Source: Karalla daura (Eukaryota; Chordata; Actinopteri; Chaetodontiformes; Leiognathidae). Taken from it: a DNA stretch of 64,000 bases. Below the pieces are notes generated by a model that saw only the letters and a program-made list of their open reading frames with translations, had not been told where the DNA came from and did no database searches. This document shows positions 39,001-52,935 of the stretch, piece by piece; position 1 is the first letter of the stretch, and every line of letters starts with the position of its first letter. The stretch lies in the NCBI GenBank assembly GCA_029224185.1, contig CM055192.1, positions 19,928,739-19,992,738 of the forward strand, in the 5' to 3' direction. The translations under genes were made by a program, and so were the position numbers.

Positions 39001-41663
39001 TCTCTGATGCTGAGGTTTTGATCCTAAACGTCGCCATTGATGGAGTTAAAACCCACTGGATACTACGTTCGAAATGTTCTGGTTGAATCTACACGTTTAG
39101 CCTCGCTTCATTAGTTCATGTTCGCATCCTGTGTTTGTTTTTCCTGCCGGGTTCACATAAAGGAGTCTGATGCCTTCGCTACATGAAACACTATTTGTGT
39201 TTCTATTGTTTTCTTGCAAAAATAAAAATCATTTCTAAAAATCTTTACTGCATTAGAGGGTGTTGTGTATGAGCGGTAAGTCTAGTTGAGTCTAGTCCTG
39301 AGACGACCCTTTATTCTCATCAATCTTATCGCGCAAAACTCCACTTTAAGGAAGATGGAAGTTCAAAACATTGCGTGTTTCCATGGCTTTGGAACAGTGA
39401 TTTTGGCCCCTACATGAGGTGTGACCACCTACATAAAAGGGTTTCATTACACTTCAATATCATGTCTGTCATAAAATGTTTAGGTACATTTAAGAGCTTT
39501 TCATTATCATTTTTTTTATTGCAATGTTTTGTTTTTTTGGAAATGTTCCCATTGTGGGACAAACAGCGGCATGTTGTGTTTGTGCATTTCTAGGAGTAAT
39601 AGTAAAGCACCTACTGTCCAATTGGAGCTAGTTTTCTTTTTCATTAAACATAGCCAAATGTCCACCACTAATTGCAATGTAGTCAAATGGGTTGTTGGAG
39701 CACCTGATTTTATTTGAGCCACAACCTGGAGTTTTGCAGTACAGCATCACCCTTGTGATATACAGTATAGGGTATATCAATAGATATACAGCAATAGAGA
39801 GTGCCTACCATGAAAAATTGCTGCTGTGTGAATACGGTCTGCAGAGAAATCTGAGAAATTGAACCGGGTCTGTCACCACAACGGCCTCTGTGCCTTGTTT
39901 GCTCTTCTCCAACAGGTTCATGTAATTGGTTGGTGCAGCCTCTGACCAGTCTGACCCGGTCATTATGAGAGAGACTCCCTCGCCATGTGTTTGGTTTGGT
40001 GCCTATATCAGACTTAATCATTTACTGCCCCCTCAACCTATTTCTCACAATGCTGACTCTGCTGCCATCCACACCTAATCAATTCCTTTTGTCACCACCG
40101 AATGTGTTTCCATAGCTTAATCACTAAAAAGAAGTAAATAATTGGTTTCCCCTTCTGTGTTTACCATGTCACAGTGCCGCTAAGTCATTATTTTGCACCG
40201 CTGTTGACCACACTGCAGAAAGCTAATTTTACTGCCGACAGAGGATCTCACAAGTTTTGTCGTGACTCAGAATAAATGTTGAAAAACTGCTACAGCCCTA
40301 TGGAGTTACGGGAAGCGGGAAACCAGCCCTGCTTGAGAAGTATATTGATCATTTTTCTGCAAAGTGTTGACACACTGCGTAACTCCACAGAGCGGGCTCA
40401 CCTGCTCTGCACCAAACCGAATCGACGGAGTCTCTTCATGTTTACTGCCCCACGGCAACGAAACAATGAGATCGAGAAAATATATATATAAAAAAAACAA
40501 CAATAACCTCCATGTGCGAGACGAGACGGGCGAGATGTGTGGGAATATTGTAAGGATTTATTTTAAACGAAGCACAATGGCTTAATTTCCCTTCACTCTT
40601 AACCCGAAAAAACTGACACATCGAACCCTTTTAGATTTCCTCTGCGTGCTGTTGCAGATGAAAGCGGGGCAGAAATCACGCAGCTTCAACATTCTCACTT
40701 GCAAATTCAGGGATGACAGGGTTCCTCCGCCAGCTTCAATTATGAATGACAGCCTTTTATCTCCTGCCTGCTAATTAGATGAGATGATGCTATATGCCCA
40801 CACCACGTACTCTTCCCTTTTTCCTTTTCTTTTTTTTTTTTGTTCTCCAAGATACCTGCATCCAGCCCATTCTGGTGAAATGCATTAAGTCAGGAAGAAA
40901 GAAATGGGTCAGGAATTATCTTTGAGTTCGAAAAGAGAGAAGTTTAAAGTCATAGACTGGGGGAACCACGTGAAGAAAGACAATGAGCTCGGTGTCTATC
41001 GACGCTAGAGTGAACACTTTTAACTGTGAGTCCTGGAACATCCAAGAAAAAGTATGATAGCAGCATTTTAATCATTTGGCTTTATGGTGAATATATTAAT
41101 ACTGAACAATCCTCCAATGTATTTGATCCTTTGCAACTTTTTTGCAGACGCTTTAGAGGGGACGTTGTCTGCCAACGTCACAGAGGCTGATTTGGAGCTG
41201 GTAGCCAGAACTTTAACAAGTCATTTTTCGGTGTCCTATGGAAGCGCAGCATTTAAATACATGTCAAAGGGGCCACTCAGAGGGATTAGGGCACATTGGA
41301 GATGGGGAACGGATCTGGGGTCAATCCGACTGGATCCAATTAGCTGCTTCTGGCAGGAGGCCATGACAAGCCTAACACTGCAGCGACATCTTATTCTCTG
41401 AGCCGCTGTCCTCGCTTGCGGAGGGATGGAGAGATAGAGGACTCAGGGAATAATAGAAGAACAAACAAGTCACGACTCTGGGAGAACACCCACCAGATAC
41501 TCATTAGAGGAAAATCTCTGCCTGTTCCCCTCCTCTTCCTCTCCCTCCTCCTGCCTCGCTCAGCTTCCCCTCCCCTCCTCTGACTCGCTGCTTCTCAGAA
41601 TGGATGAGATGAGAGGAAGATCCTTTTTCTCCCTGGGCTTTTGGACACTGACAACACCCTCCC
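36041..41663. other. Unique noncoding stretch, no gene recognised
   Basis: An open segment ends at CTG|GTAAGTG (36551) but has no pyrimidine tract at its left. On the minus strand an ATG at 40439 opens MKRLRRFGLVQS to the donor AGCAG|GTGAGCC (40402), 38 nt. A partial CTCF-like AGGGGGCGCT lies on the minus strand at about 38524-38533. An acceptor TTTTTTGCAG (41148) opens 84 codons without a donor. A-runs and T-runs lie near 37690-37701 and 40828-40841. Confidence 0.5.
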
Positions 41664-41684
41664 CACACACACACACACACACAC
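41664..41684. repeat. (CA)10 microsatellite
   Basis: Uninterrupted CA within a C-rich flank. Confidence 0.95.
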
Positions 41685-43470
41685 CCACCAACAGTTTGCA
41701 GAACATACAGTGAGCATTATTGACAGCACGTTTGATAGCGTTCAATTAAAGGGTTTTTTTTTGTTGTATTTTTCTTAATCTGCCTGAGGTGACAGCATTT
41801 CCTGTTTCAAAGCAGAGCTGCAAGACTTTTTCCTTATGTAAAAGGCTCACTTTAATAGACTTCTGTGCTTCTCTTTTTTCTTAAATTGGTGTCAATTATT
41901 CATTCGAAAACTTTTAAAAAACTGTCTATTTGAAGTGGGTCATTAAGAGAAAAACAGTGTAAATGTTTAATGAGTCACCATTGGCAAACTGCTTTGCAGA
42001 TTACGAAAATCACACTAAATGAGCGCACCTCAACATGAGAATGGTTCGGCTTGTTTTAGTGGATCCAGACTTTTTATTTCCAGATCATTTTCATTAAGCA
42101 GCATTTAATGAAGTGTTGTTTGCGTACAACCGCACATACAGGAGCAATCCATCCTCCCCTTAAGACCCAAACAGTTCATTTCCAACGTGTGAATTGGAAC
42201 CTCTGAGAGGAGGGAAGTGATCAAAATGCAATCTTTTCAATAAAATGTGTTCATTATTGAGAGGGTGGAAAAAAAGGAAACATTTCCAACAGATAAAAGT
42301 AATTACTCGCGCAGAGCACCGCTCCCAGGGACTAAACTCTTCTTAGTTGTCAAGACAGTAAACAAGAAGTGGAAAAAGGGGCTGAGGGGATCAGTGGGCC
42401 TTTGAAGTGTTTAAAATAAGCACAGTAGCTTGCCTATTCCCCTCCACGGCCGTGGAAAGGAGCTGCGGCTTACACAGGAAGCTCTCTGGCCTTGGCACCC
42501 CAGTTCAGGGACCCTGGACAGCAGCCTTGAAGCAGGAAGCACTGGGTGATGGACTAATCGTATTCAGGTCCCTGAACAAGTGCCTTCTAGGTCGACTCCC
42601 GCACAGCTGTGCGCTCCTCTGAACCATCACCAGCTGGGCTGAACAGGCCATCCAACTAAGGTTATACAAAGGGCAGCAGAGGAGTGGTGAGGGCCGGGGC
42701 GGAGATTCAAGGTTTCATGGAGGGAAAGAGCAAGTCCTCCATCATAAACAACAACCGTCAAATTCTCAGCAAATAACCATGATGAATGATGGGTGTCCAA
42801 CAGCAGCAGGAAGCCTTCACTTTTTCTAATCAGCAAACACCATCAATGCCATGTGCGTTATATTAAGAAGAGTGAGCAAACTCTCACAAAGTGAGACTAA
42901 TCTCACCAAAGAAGAATATCCTAACCATAAAAGGTCACATTCTTTACCTATAGGTTTTGCCACTTAGAGGTACAACCAGCAACGGACTGACTATGGTCAT
43001 AAAATAAAAAGCACATCCTTTGAGCATGTAAATCGTGTTTGAAGTGCTATTTGCATGGGTAGTGCTCTGAAGGAAGTTCTTTGCAAATAACAAAATGACA
43101 ACAATGTTATGCTTTTAGGTTCAACAAGCAGAGGACCAAGGGTGCTCAAAAATGCTCGAGTATCCAAAAAGTGATCCGTGGGGTGAGAGCATTTTCTAAA
43201 TACCACACATCTCAAAAGATATTAAATTGACTGGAGATTGCTGTCTTAATCATTCACAGACACAATTGTCTCGAAAGCTTTTTTTCCATGAGCACACAAC
43301 TCTGTTTTGATAAATGATAACTATTGATTTTAAAAGGTCAATAGGTGCAGAGGGATTTCATTGAATAACCCTTGAAGCCTTTTCTCTAATATCCACTTTC
43401 CTGAGATGTTTTTGTGGGCGCCTGGGACGGAAAAGCACAATTTTCAACTGATCGGTGGGGCCTCTTCCCC
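41685..43470. other. Unique noncoding stretch
   Basis: At 42502-42525 TTCAGGGACCCT followed by GGACAGC (42516-42522) resembles an RE1 with a damaged left half. An octamer ATTTGCAT is at 43049-43056. Nothing else recognised. Confidence 0.5.
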
Positions 43471-43555
43471 CGGTGGATGGGAGTGAATGGGTGTCTGTAA
43501 CTGGTGTCTGTAAAAGTGCTTTGAATAGTCAGGAAGAGGCACCATATGAGAACCA
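43471..43555 (+). mobile_element. Fragment of a teleost dispersed repeat tail
   Basis: GGGAGTGAATGGGTGTCTGTAA, then GTAAAAGTGCTTTGAATAGTCAGGAAGA. This recalls the widespread teleost segment that reads roughly 'gtgaatgggtgaatg... taaagcgctttgagtggtc... agactagaaaagcgctatata'. Only the middle part survives, and GGTGTCTGTAA is duplicated locally. Family name uncertain. Confidence 0.5.
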
Positions 43556-46270
43556 TTCCTTTTGAATTCATTTAATTTATTATTCATTTATTTGAGACCT
43601 CTGAATTAACCTGAGTCTCTGAATTGTTAACAAAAAACTTTGGATTCTTATTACATACTGTGTATCCATCTAGTTAAGGTCAAACATTCACTTTCAGATT
43701 CTTACCTGAGGCCAAGAGCGACCACAGTGGCTAATACACCTGTTGCATTATATGAACATAGACAACTTGTGGGTTCTAGGAAACTATGCTTATTTTCCAG
43801 CCAAAATGTCCAAAATGGGCAGCAGAGCCTCATTTAGCTCAGCCATAAATTCAACCACACTTTTTTTCCAAGTCAAACCTTTTTTGTTATTCTAGGAACT
43901 TTAAGTTGATAGACTACGTCTCATATATTAAGTATCTTAACCTGAACAAAGTTGAAACTGTTTCACTTAAAATATCAAATTTCTAGAGGTCATGCAATGG
44001 ACGGGCAAACTGCACGATGCAGAGCTGTTGAGTATGAAGCAAGTAGGATAATGGGTTGATCATTTCTAGAGGAGAGTTGTGCAATGTCCTAATGTGAGAG
44101 AAAATAAATGAAGAAATAAAAAAAACGACAGGGTTTCATTAAATCTTGATCAAAACACAAGTCAAGATGCTCAAGTTTCAATACAGATGAAGAGACGGTG
44201 TGCATGAGAACACAACACATAATGTCTAATCATCTATGTCTAATTTAATCCATGACAAATTTAGATGCTGACACCATGTGATGAACGCTGTTTATCTAAT
44301 GCTGTAAAATAACGCATCACTCTTTCTTGTGGAACTCATGAATTTACTGGTATTTCTGTAGTTGTAATGCACCTTTCACAGATATATACAGCAAACTGTA
44401 GGATATGAGGACATGAAGCACTTTGTTCCTGAGACCATGATTACACATGAAATGAAACTCAAAATAACAGCAAGGTTACATGAGAGGAATGAGTTGGGAG
44501 CCCTGGGAATCTGAAGTGAGAGTCTGAGTGAGTTATAACCCTCTTAGCCACCAGTGACAGCAGAGCTTCTATCCATAACAAGGCTGAGGCTTGTTATACT
44601 AATTGCAGTGTATATTCGCAAATGAGAAACCAAATGCCCGAGTGAAAATCCAAGCGTTTCTGCGCAAAGTACATTTACATCTTCATTTAAACTCTTTGTC
44701 GTGTTTATTGAATTACAGTGATCTTAATCTGAGTAGAAAACTTTTCCCTTCATTACCAGCTGAAGATTACTGCTTGGAGGTGGGCATCAGACCAACGTGT
44801 GGCTTTGTAGGTCTGAAAGAGCCAACTTTAATTTGAAGTGGTGGCAGCAGAGGGGGGCCCTCATTGCTGATGGACACAATTTTCTGTGTCCATGCCGAGG
44901 ATTGCCGAGCCTTCAGAGGAGGAGGAGATTGGAACAGTGTTCTCATCATCCCTGAGCCAGTGGGTCATGGTTTAAACACTAATCCTGAAGGATGAGCGAG
45001 GTAGAAACATCCACCACAGCATGCTCCAAAGATTGCAGCCCTTCTGTCTGATCGCATGCGCCTGGAAAAAGAAAAAAAAAAGACCTGTGTCGGGGAAAAG
45101 GGCAGCAGCAGCTGTCAGCCACCTTCACTCAGCGGGGGACCAAACAGAACAGTTTATCCAACTGCTTGGACAAATATGTGGAGGTTGTAGGCGTAGATGA
45201 GTGCTGGTTTAAAGCTTTCAGGCTGGGGGCACGGCCCGGTCTGACATTAAAAGTTGTGGACCAAAACAAATTCCTCCGCAACGTTCCATCACAGTAATCG
45301 ATAACGCTGTTGCAGATAAACCATGGACGTCTCCTTGACATTCACAGGCGCAGGTACTGTACGATTCCTGGAAATGACAGCCAACAGGTGTAGCTGTCAA
45401 TCAGATATGGGAACACACTACGGCGAAGGCTACAATACCAACAGCTCTGCACTGCTCGGAGGCATCACTGCCACTTTAATTATTGTTTTGCTGTCACAGA
45501 GGCAATTTATTGAAATTACAGAGTTGATGTGAAACAGTCGCAGGCTTGCCAGCTTGTCTCACTGGGCAGTGCAAACAGATACAGTACTGCTTTGATTAAA
45601 AGAATAAAAAACTGCATGCTTTTCTTGGCTACACCTTCTGAAGTGTCATTATGGTTGAGCAGAGTTGTACTCAATGGTTCAATTATAGACCAACCACTGT
45701 CTTTGTATTTAATTGTAGAAGAATCAATTAGGCTTCATTTCCACCTCTGCAAAGAAAGAGATCATTGATAAGAAGGTAGTCAATCTGGGATTCAGTTACT
45801 GGAGTATTGAGCAGACAATCACCATTAAACCTCAGGGCATGGATGCACACTGAATGAAACTTCTACCAAGAAAACAGAAAAAAAGAGAAAAAAAAACCCT
45901 CAGTGATGCTATTACAGAGGCAAACCGAACAAACTCAATATCTTAGTCCTGAAATTATTAGATATCCAAAATTTGTTTAAGGTTTACTGGGAAATCGATT
46001 CTGAATTTTGAGGTGAGGCACATATCTCAAATGTTCCACCCCACTATTGGATTTAATATTTAAATGTCAATATCTCCACACTTTTTATGTGCAGTTCTCG
46101 CTGAGAAATGGCCTGAGACCTGCCACATCAAGCCATCCAAAACTGCTTGTTGCTAAGATTCACTTTTCTCTTTGGGAGTGTGTCCTTGTAATTTTGTCAT
46201 GCCACAACTTATCATCAGTCATAATGCAGATGGAAGGAAAAAGACTGGAATTGATCTTTTCACACCTCCC
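43556..46270. other. Unique noncoding stretch with an NRF1-like site
   Basis: CGCATGCGC at 45053-45061 is a good NRF1-type palindrome in an otherwise ordinary context. CAG|GTAAGAA on the minus strand at 43706 is a perfect-looking donor, but its upstream frame is only about 14 codons. An A-run lies near 45065-45082. No gene recognised. Confidence 0.45.
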
Positions 46271-46288
46271 TGCTGCTGCTGCTGCTGC
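46271..46288. repeat. (TGC)6 trinucleotide repeat
   Basis: Six uninterrupted TGC units. Confidence 0.9.
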
Positions 46289-48643
46289 TTATGGAAAAGG
46301 GGCAATCACACAACTGTGTGAGCACATCATCGCCGATGCATTGTGGGAGAAATCCTCAGCACTGATGCACCTTGGACAAGTGAGGAAGGCGTGAGACGTT
46401 TACTGCCTGGCAGGCTGCCGCTTGTCCCTGGAGGACCAATTATTCTGTATGTTTGCCCTAAAGTCTTTCCATTAAACACATAGAAGGTTTGAATAAAATA
46501 TCAGGTGAGGCAGGAAATACGCTTTCACACTATTGATGGCCTCACAGTTGCATCAGCCTCTAGTGATTGCACAACAGCATTGTTTGTTAGGTGCAAATGC
46601 AGACGGAGGGGAAGATTTTAGAAGCTGGTAAATAGATAAAAAAAACACAGTTGAAAGAATGAGGCTGAATACGCATATTCTGTTTTATAATGTCTTTTTG
46701 AAGAGAGTGAAAGACTGAAAACAATAGTCATTAATTCCCCTCAATGCATGTCAATGATGTGAACTTTGACTCAAAAAATTACAAGCTAAAAAGATCTAAT
46801 TTCCATACTGTACAAAACAAAACAACAATAAACGATGCACGGCAGCGTATTTGAAATCCAAACGCTCAACATTTCAGCTGGTCCTGTTCATCTAGATTCC
46901 CTTGTGTAAACAGATGGCAAACAAACTTTCATTTCTACCAACTGGAGGTGGTGTGCGTTTACTCGAGGTAAAATGCCGAACCAATCCCCTGAAGTCAAAG
47001 CTGTCTGGCCCTTGGCAACCTCACAGTCTTGAAGGTCAGCTTCTCAAAGGCAACTGATACCCCTGACTGCAGCTCTTTTTTGCCCGTCATCCATTTTAGC
47101 AAATGGCAAGACGTGGCTGATCAATCAAGTGCCGTCAAAAGGCCAAATAGAAAAAAAAAGAAAAAAAAAAAGGCCAAACCGTCGCCCTGATCCTTCGTAT
47201 CGACTGTTTGGATTATAGAGGATCACCCACGAGGTGCCCTACACGATTCAGCCATAACTCCACGCGTATTGTATGATGATGACTGCTGCTTTCAGACACC
47301 CAACACTGTGCGTCTGTCCTGTTGTCTGCCAGTGATCAATCTGCTAAACAACAAAATGCATCTGTTCTGCAATGAACATGCAAGATGTATATTGTTCAGA
47401 GTTAATCTGTAGAGGAGAATCGATGTGGTCCTACATCAAACACTGTATGCACTGTGAGAATTTCCTCTGGCAGAGGGAGCCAAAGCGGAGGCACTAACAC
47501 ATGCATTCAATAATGGCTAATCTGTCACAGCTAAATTTCAAAATCAAATAGTGCGCATCTGTTGGCTAATGTATGCATGCAGTTCCCTCCACAGGGATGT
47601 CAGCCGTGTAAACAGATGATCGTGAAATCCGCCTTTCACTGAAGCAGGGTTTTGCAGGATGGCGATGAGCAGCAAGCCAGTGCTTATTATGCCAGGTAGC
47701 TGCTATTTGCACACCTACGAAACAATCAGGAATTGAATTACACTTCCAGCATTCACATAGTGCTTTAAGGTAACCTGCAGAGTTTTGGATTGCTGGAGGC
47801 ACTTCAGGGCATGATGAGGAACCCCTTTTTCTCTCTTTCTCTTTCTCCAATTTTCTGAAAAGTGGATCTTGTATGAATTCTCATTTTGAATCACACACTG
47901 CTCAAATTCCTCACAGTGCAGCATGTTTTTTTGGACCTCTCTGGAAAAGAGTCTGCAATCTGTGACTCTGTCAGAGCAGTTTTACAGAATAGTGCCTGTT
48001 CTTCCACAGTAATGCATCTTAGCTAACTAGAGTGATGTTTACCAGACAGCTAAAAGAAAAGTCTCAGCTGTCACACAGTAACTCTTAATTAATGACAACT
48101 CATATTATCTCTACCAGTGCTGTGCATTGCAGCAAGAACAAACTACGGAGAGAGCCAAATGTTTTCTGCATCACTTTTTCACATGAAAGGATTTAAAAAA
48201 AAAATCTTTGATAAGAAATTTGGCAGGCAATTTTGCCAGTTTAAGTACTTGAAAGCAGATCCAAGATGTAACAAACTATTAACCTTTGGGAACAAGAGAT
48301 ATGATACACTTTCCCTCTCACTGAATGCAAGACAAAAAAAATATCAATTGCTAGTCAACAAAGACCTAAAGTGAACTTAATATGAAATGTGAACCACATC
48401 CACCTGATCACAGTTGCATGTAAACATACTTAAAGTAATTGACAAAGACAGGAAGACAGCGCTTGTAGCCACCACTGCTGTGTGCCACAATACACAGCAT
48501 GGGCTACATGTAATTCAGTTGTCAGTTTTCATAGGTTCCCAAAGACAAATAACAGAAACGATGGGAAATAAACATTTGATGACAATGCATGGATAGATCC
48601 TCCCATCCCAGCTGGATCCTTCTTAGATGTTTGAGAAATGTAG
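46289..48643. other. Unique noncoding stretch
   Basis: An A-rich run split by one G lies at 47151-47171. No gene, RNA or transposon recognised. Confidence 0.55.
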
Positions 48644-48871
48644 AATCTCAATGCTGGACCTGGATTCACCCTTAAACCACATAGAAGAACTCCATGCAGA
48701 TATGCTAAATATTCAGGAGGACATTATACTTCATCAGATGGCTCATCAGGCAGTTCATCAGTCTGCATTGCCTCCATGGTGGGTCAAGCTGACCCAAACT
48801 CTGAGCCAGGAAGAGTGGAAATGGACGTGGACGTCTGCCTCGAGCTGGGGTGGGAAGCTTTAACAGTCTGA
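48644..48871 (+). other. Start-less open segment with protein-like composition
   Basis: Between TAG at 48641 and TGA at 48869 one frame is open for 75 codons. Its second half reads SSDGSSGSSSVCIASMVGQA, then DPNSEPGRVEMDVDV and CLELGWEAL before the stop, with a Ser/Gly-rich stretch and then an acidic one, which resembles the C-terminus of a real protein. A second frame (ATG at 48627) is open over the same span. There is no strong acceptor upstream. It could be a decayed terminal exon or retrocopy fragment, or chance in a locally GC-richer patch. Confidence 0.18.
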
Positions 48872-51800
48872 GTTGGACATTTGTAGGCTGTTTGTAGCAG
48901 TAAAATTGTCCTGTGATGTTTATTTCCCACCGTTTCTATAACTCTTTGACTTTGGGAAATGTATGGAAACTGACTGAATTACATTTTGGTTCTGCTCCAC
49001 CGTGGCAAAAGCAATATAGTTGTGTTGAACCATATCCGTATATCAGTATTTGGACACTGCTGGCTTAGGATAATGCTACCATACTGTCCCTCAAACACTG
49101 CTTTCTTTTCCTATTTGGCTCAAGGATCAGCACAGATACTTTTCAGTGTCTTGGTGATGACAATAGACAGCCCGTAACTTGTCTGCTGAAAGGCAGTTTC
49201 ATCATAATCTGCATTACGAATGCAGATGCCGTTGAGGATGCATGGAGGATTTCGGCAGTAGTTACAGCTGTACGTAGACATTTTGGAAATCTCCGAGATC
49301 AAACATTGTGCTAACTCTTCAGAGTGTCAGTCCTCTGTGGATCCTTCAGCCATGTCGTGTAAGAGCTTTGTGATCAATACAGTCAAGAATTCTCCTTGAA
49401 AGAGAAAATTCTGTTTTAGCGAATAGACGTTTCACAAAATTACATCATGGCTCAGACTATACACAGTAAGAAAGATGTTGACGTTTTTTTTTTTTCAGGA
49501 AATCGCCGTGTTCATTCTGAAAGCATTTAATACAGCTTGTGCATTTTCCAATTACATTTCAGTGTCAGGCTGCTGAATTGTATATGCATAGTTAGTAGTC
49601 ATCCATTTTGTTTCTCGAAGGTTTAATGAAGTAATGAATCAACACAGGAATTCATTATTTCTCTGCCTACAGTAAATACACAAAACACTACCTGCTGTGA
49701 GCTTTTGGCACAGGTTGAATTATTGAAGCTCCAATGAGTTTATGCCATAACATTTCCTTCAAGGGCTGCATAGATATGCAAAATCAAAGTAAACAAACAT
49801 GATGAGCAAACCTGCTGGACATACACAAGCATGCTTGTAATATTTTATTAAATTGGATAATTTGACATTTTACTATCAACGTGTTTAATGGAAACCAGCA
49901 TGTTTCATATGAGGCTCGTTGCACAGAGTTGCACACTCGTATTGGGCCTGTAGTCTCTTTGGACAACTTAAGGGCAGCATGAAATATTTAATGTTACACA
50001 CAGACATGTTCAGCACGGGAAATCCCTGAATGTGCCTCCATGCATGCATGTATTGATGGGAACATAAAAGCAACATATATAATATGCATGATGCCAAAAA
50101 GGCAGTTGCTGTGTGATAAGATCTGTGAGCATATGTTAGGCTGTACTGTTTCCTACATAAAACTGCATTTCCCTAAAACAAAACAAGACATAGACTTGTT
50201 ATTTTTCTTCGCCCCATGTTTCTTTCAGATACACTCGTGATTAGATCTGCACAGAGCGTGGACACAGTCCGACTGATACACTGAAAAGTCTGAGAGTGCT
50301 GCATTATTTATGGCTGCGAAATTTTCTGAGATACAAGCATGCTTGATTTAGAAAACAATGATATTTCATGGGAATGAGGTTGTGTTGCTGTATTGATCTA
50401 AAAGTTGGATAAGGACAGGCAATTTGTGTAATGAAGAACTTCTCCTGCCACAATACATCATCCTGAAATCACAACTCATTTCACTAGCATGCCATTTTCC
50501 AGCATCGGCTGAACAGCACTCACATGCATGATACATTAACCCCCACGCAGCTTTGAGGTTTTGTGGCATTTGCCAAGCTTTGGCCTTGCCTCATCTCAGC
50601 AAATGCACAATCAATTTTACCTCCTTGTCTCCTGTTTCTAATCCCCCAACTGCCTTCGTTCCGTCTTCGATGCAGTCGGGGTTCGGTTAATTCACTCTGC
50701 TCAATGGTTTTTGCCCTATCAGGTGCGCCGAGGATCGAATGTCGGCACTGTCAGGCAGCTTGTCCCTGCGCCTGAAGAGGAATACCAGACAGTTCCTCCT
50801 CCTCTTCATCCTGCCTCTTATTATCCTTCATCTTGTCTCACATGCTGTGATTGCTGCCTCACCTTTGTGCCACGCTCCGAAATGAATAGATATCAAAGCT
50901 ATTATACAAAAATCCATTTGCAAAGACTGAAGTATGCATAAAAGGTCCCATTGCTATATTTTTACACTCATTATCGGTTGAATACAAAGGCATATTATAG
51001 ACCCTTTGCCTTTTTAGGATTAATCAGAGGCACTTGAGGATGAAACTGTTGTATCAATTACCTTTGAACAAATGGGTCCAATTTTAAACAGAGTTATTAA
51101 TTTCGATGGCTACCACATAATATCTTACTTATTCCCTTTTTTGAGATTTTGCTGCAATGTCTCTTCTATGCAGTTCGCTGCTTTGGAGGAGACCGAGTCT
51201 CCTCCAGCTGTGATAAAGGGGTTTCACCGTTGAGAGTCAGAGTCTCGGAAATCATTCTCTACAGTCTGAATAAATAAAGCCTCGTCAATCATCGCCAAGC
51301 CAACACGTTATAAAATGCCTCATTAATGGCTTAATGAATCACTATATAAAGGTGTAACCATTGCTCCCGTCTGGCTATAGCTATATAGGTGCATGTCACT
51401 TTTATTGATCTGGCCTGTACGTGTTGATATATGGTATCAATCTAATTGCACTCAGTGACTGTTTTTATTGGGTGTTTGCTTGGAAGGACATTTATAAAGG
51501 CTTGCTTAAGATCACCCCCAGTCATGTGATTTTGCTATCAGGTTTCCTGGGACAAAACTGCACCTCTGTCATTAAAAATAATCACTGGTTTGGGAGAGAG
51601 CTGAACAAATGAATGTGTGCTGTATGTTTTATTAATAAATCCTGCAACACTGTCTCCGTAGCTGCAAGAGGTAAGGAAAAGATCGGCTTCAGATCTGGAA
51701 TACAAATGAGACAATTTACGAGTTTGCACGGATAGTTTGGAGACAAAAATCACTATTATTAGCCACATGATATAAATTCGCGGTTGCTGAGAGGGCTAAT

Positions 51801-52690
51801 TGAGTATTTTTTTCATTTCTTTCATGTTTTTTCTTCACAGTTCACCTCATGTTAGTGTGCTGTAAGTAAAAAGATCAATACTTCATGCCACAGGGAAAAC
51901 ACCTCGAAAATTGATGTTGCAATGTACTGTTTGTGAAACTGTCTTTTGGAGCAAACAGCTGCATGAGAAATAAAGTCCCCAAAGTGGTGTTACCCACTGT
52001 AACCTTCTCAAGGTCATCTATAGACTATCAGGATACTGTCCTCCAGGCCATGATATCAGGTAGTTGATAGTGAGTTCAATGACCTCCATCTGCCCTGCGG
52101 CCATTACTCCCCTGCCAGTCTGGCATCCAATGAAACAGAAAACAATAATAACCGATAACTGATAACAGCTGTGGAGCTACCAGTAATAGAAATGTATTAT
52201 TATTACTTTATTCTTTTTTTTCCCAGATACTGTACATGTTGGGCTTGGTAAATAGTGTTGTCACCTATATTGGCAAAATTTCACTCGTGACCTCCAACCT
52301 AGATGTACCCACATTATCCAACACAAGCGTGTCATACTATAACTCCATTATAACCACAATACTTATCAATTTCTGACTTTCTATTTCATGTGCTAATTCC
52401 ACTCTTCTCAGTAGAACTAATAATTCACTCACTTCAGTCACTCAGTAGAATTAAGGCCGTGCTACCTGTCTAGTAACTTTGGGCGCCTCTTTTATGAATT
52501 ACATGCAATGTGTTTAGTGACCATTGTTCTTTCCCAAAATAACTGGCCTTGCATTGTCTCGAATCCAGTGTAACCTGAATGAACATGCTGCGTCTCCTCA
52601 CCTTGTTACTATCTGTATAAAATGTTATTCACACCATTCACTCGACAGTGAGAGATGAGTCCTTTGACCAGAGAACCAGAGAATTTGCGC
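48872..52690. other. Unique noncoding stretch with a second 21-nt exon-like site
   Basis: An excellent acceptor (TTTCATGTTTTTTCTTCACAG) ends at 51840; 21 nt later GTAAGTAA follows (exon 51841-51861), but the last exon base is T, which weakens the donor, and phase 0 contains TAG. A T-run acceptor ends at 49499 and opens 25 codons. Nothing else recognised. Confidence 0.45.
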
Positions 52691-52935
52691 CACATATCTC
52701 ACAGCAAGAAGGTCAACGTCGTCGAGTTAACTTGTCCTGTGTTTGCATGGGTTTTCTCCAGGTACTCAGTCTCTTCCTACAGCCCATAAACATGCATATT
52801 TTGGTTGCACAAGACACTATATTTCCCCTACGTATGAGTATAGGAGTGAATGGTGTGCGTGCCTGACCGGTGATCTGCTTTGGAGACCGATATCAACAGA
52901 CCCCCGGAAGAACATAAGGGACTGAGAAGGTAAGA
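52691..52935 (+). mobile_element. Dispersed teleost repeat copy 4
   Basis: Recognisable by CTCACAGCAAGAAGGTC, GTGTTTGCATGGGTTTTCTC, CAGGTACTCAGTCTCTTCC, CATAAACATGCATATTTTGG, GAGTGAATGGTGTG and CAACAGACCCCCGGAAG. It lacks a clear GGATGG tail. Small open frames over it are artefacts. Confidence 0.72.

Noticed and set aside
42502..42525. Second RE1-like site (TTCAGGG...GGACAGC)
   Set aside because: The left half has an extra base and loses the CACC core; only the right half is intact.
46355..46380. Possible split RE1 with wide spacing (TCAGCACT...GGACAAG)
   Set aside because: The right half departs from GGACAGCG, so the widened-spacing reading is not supported.
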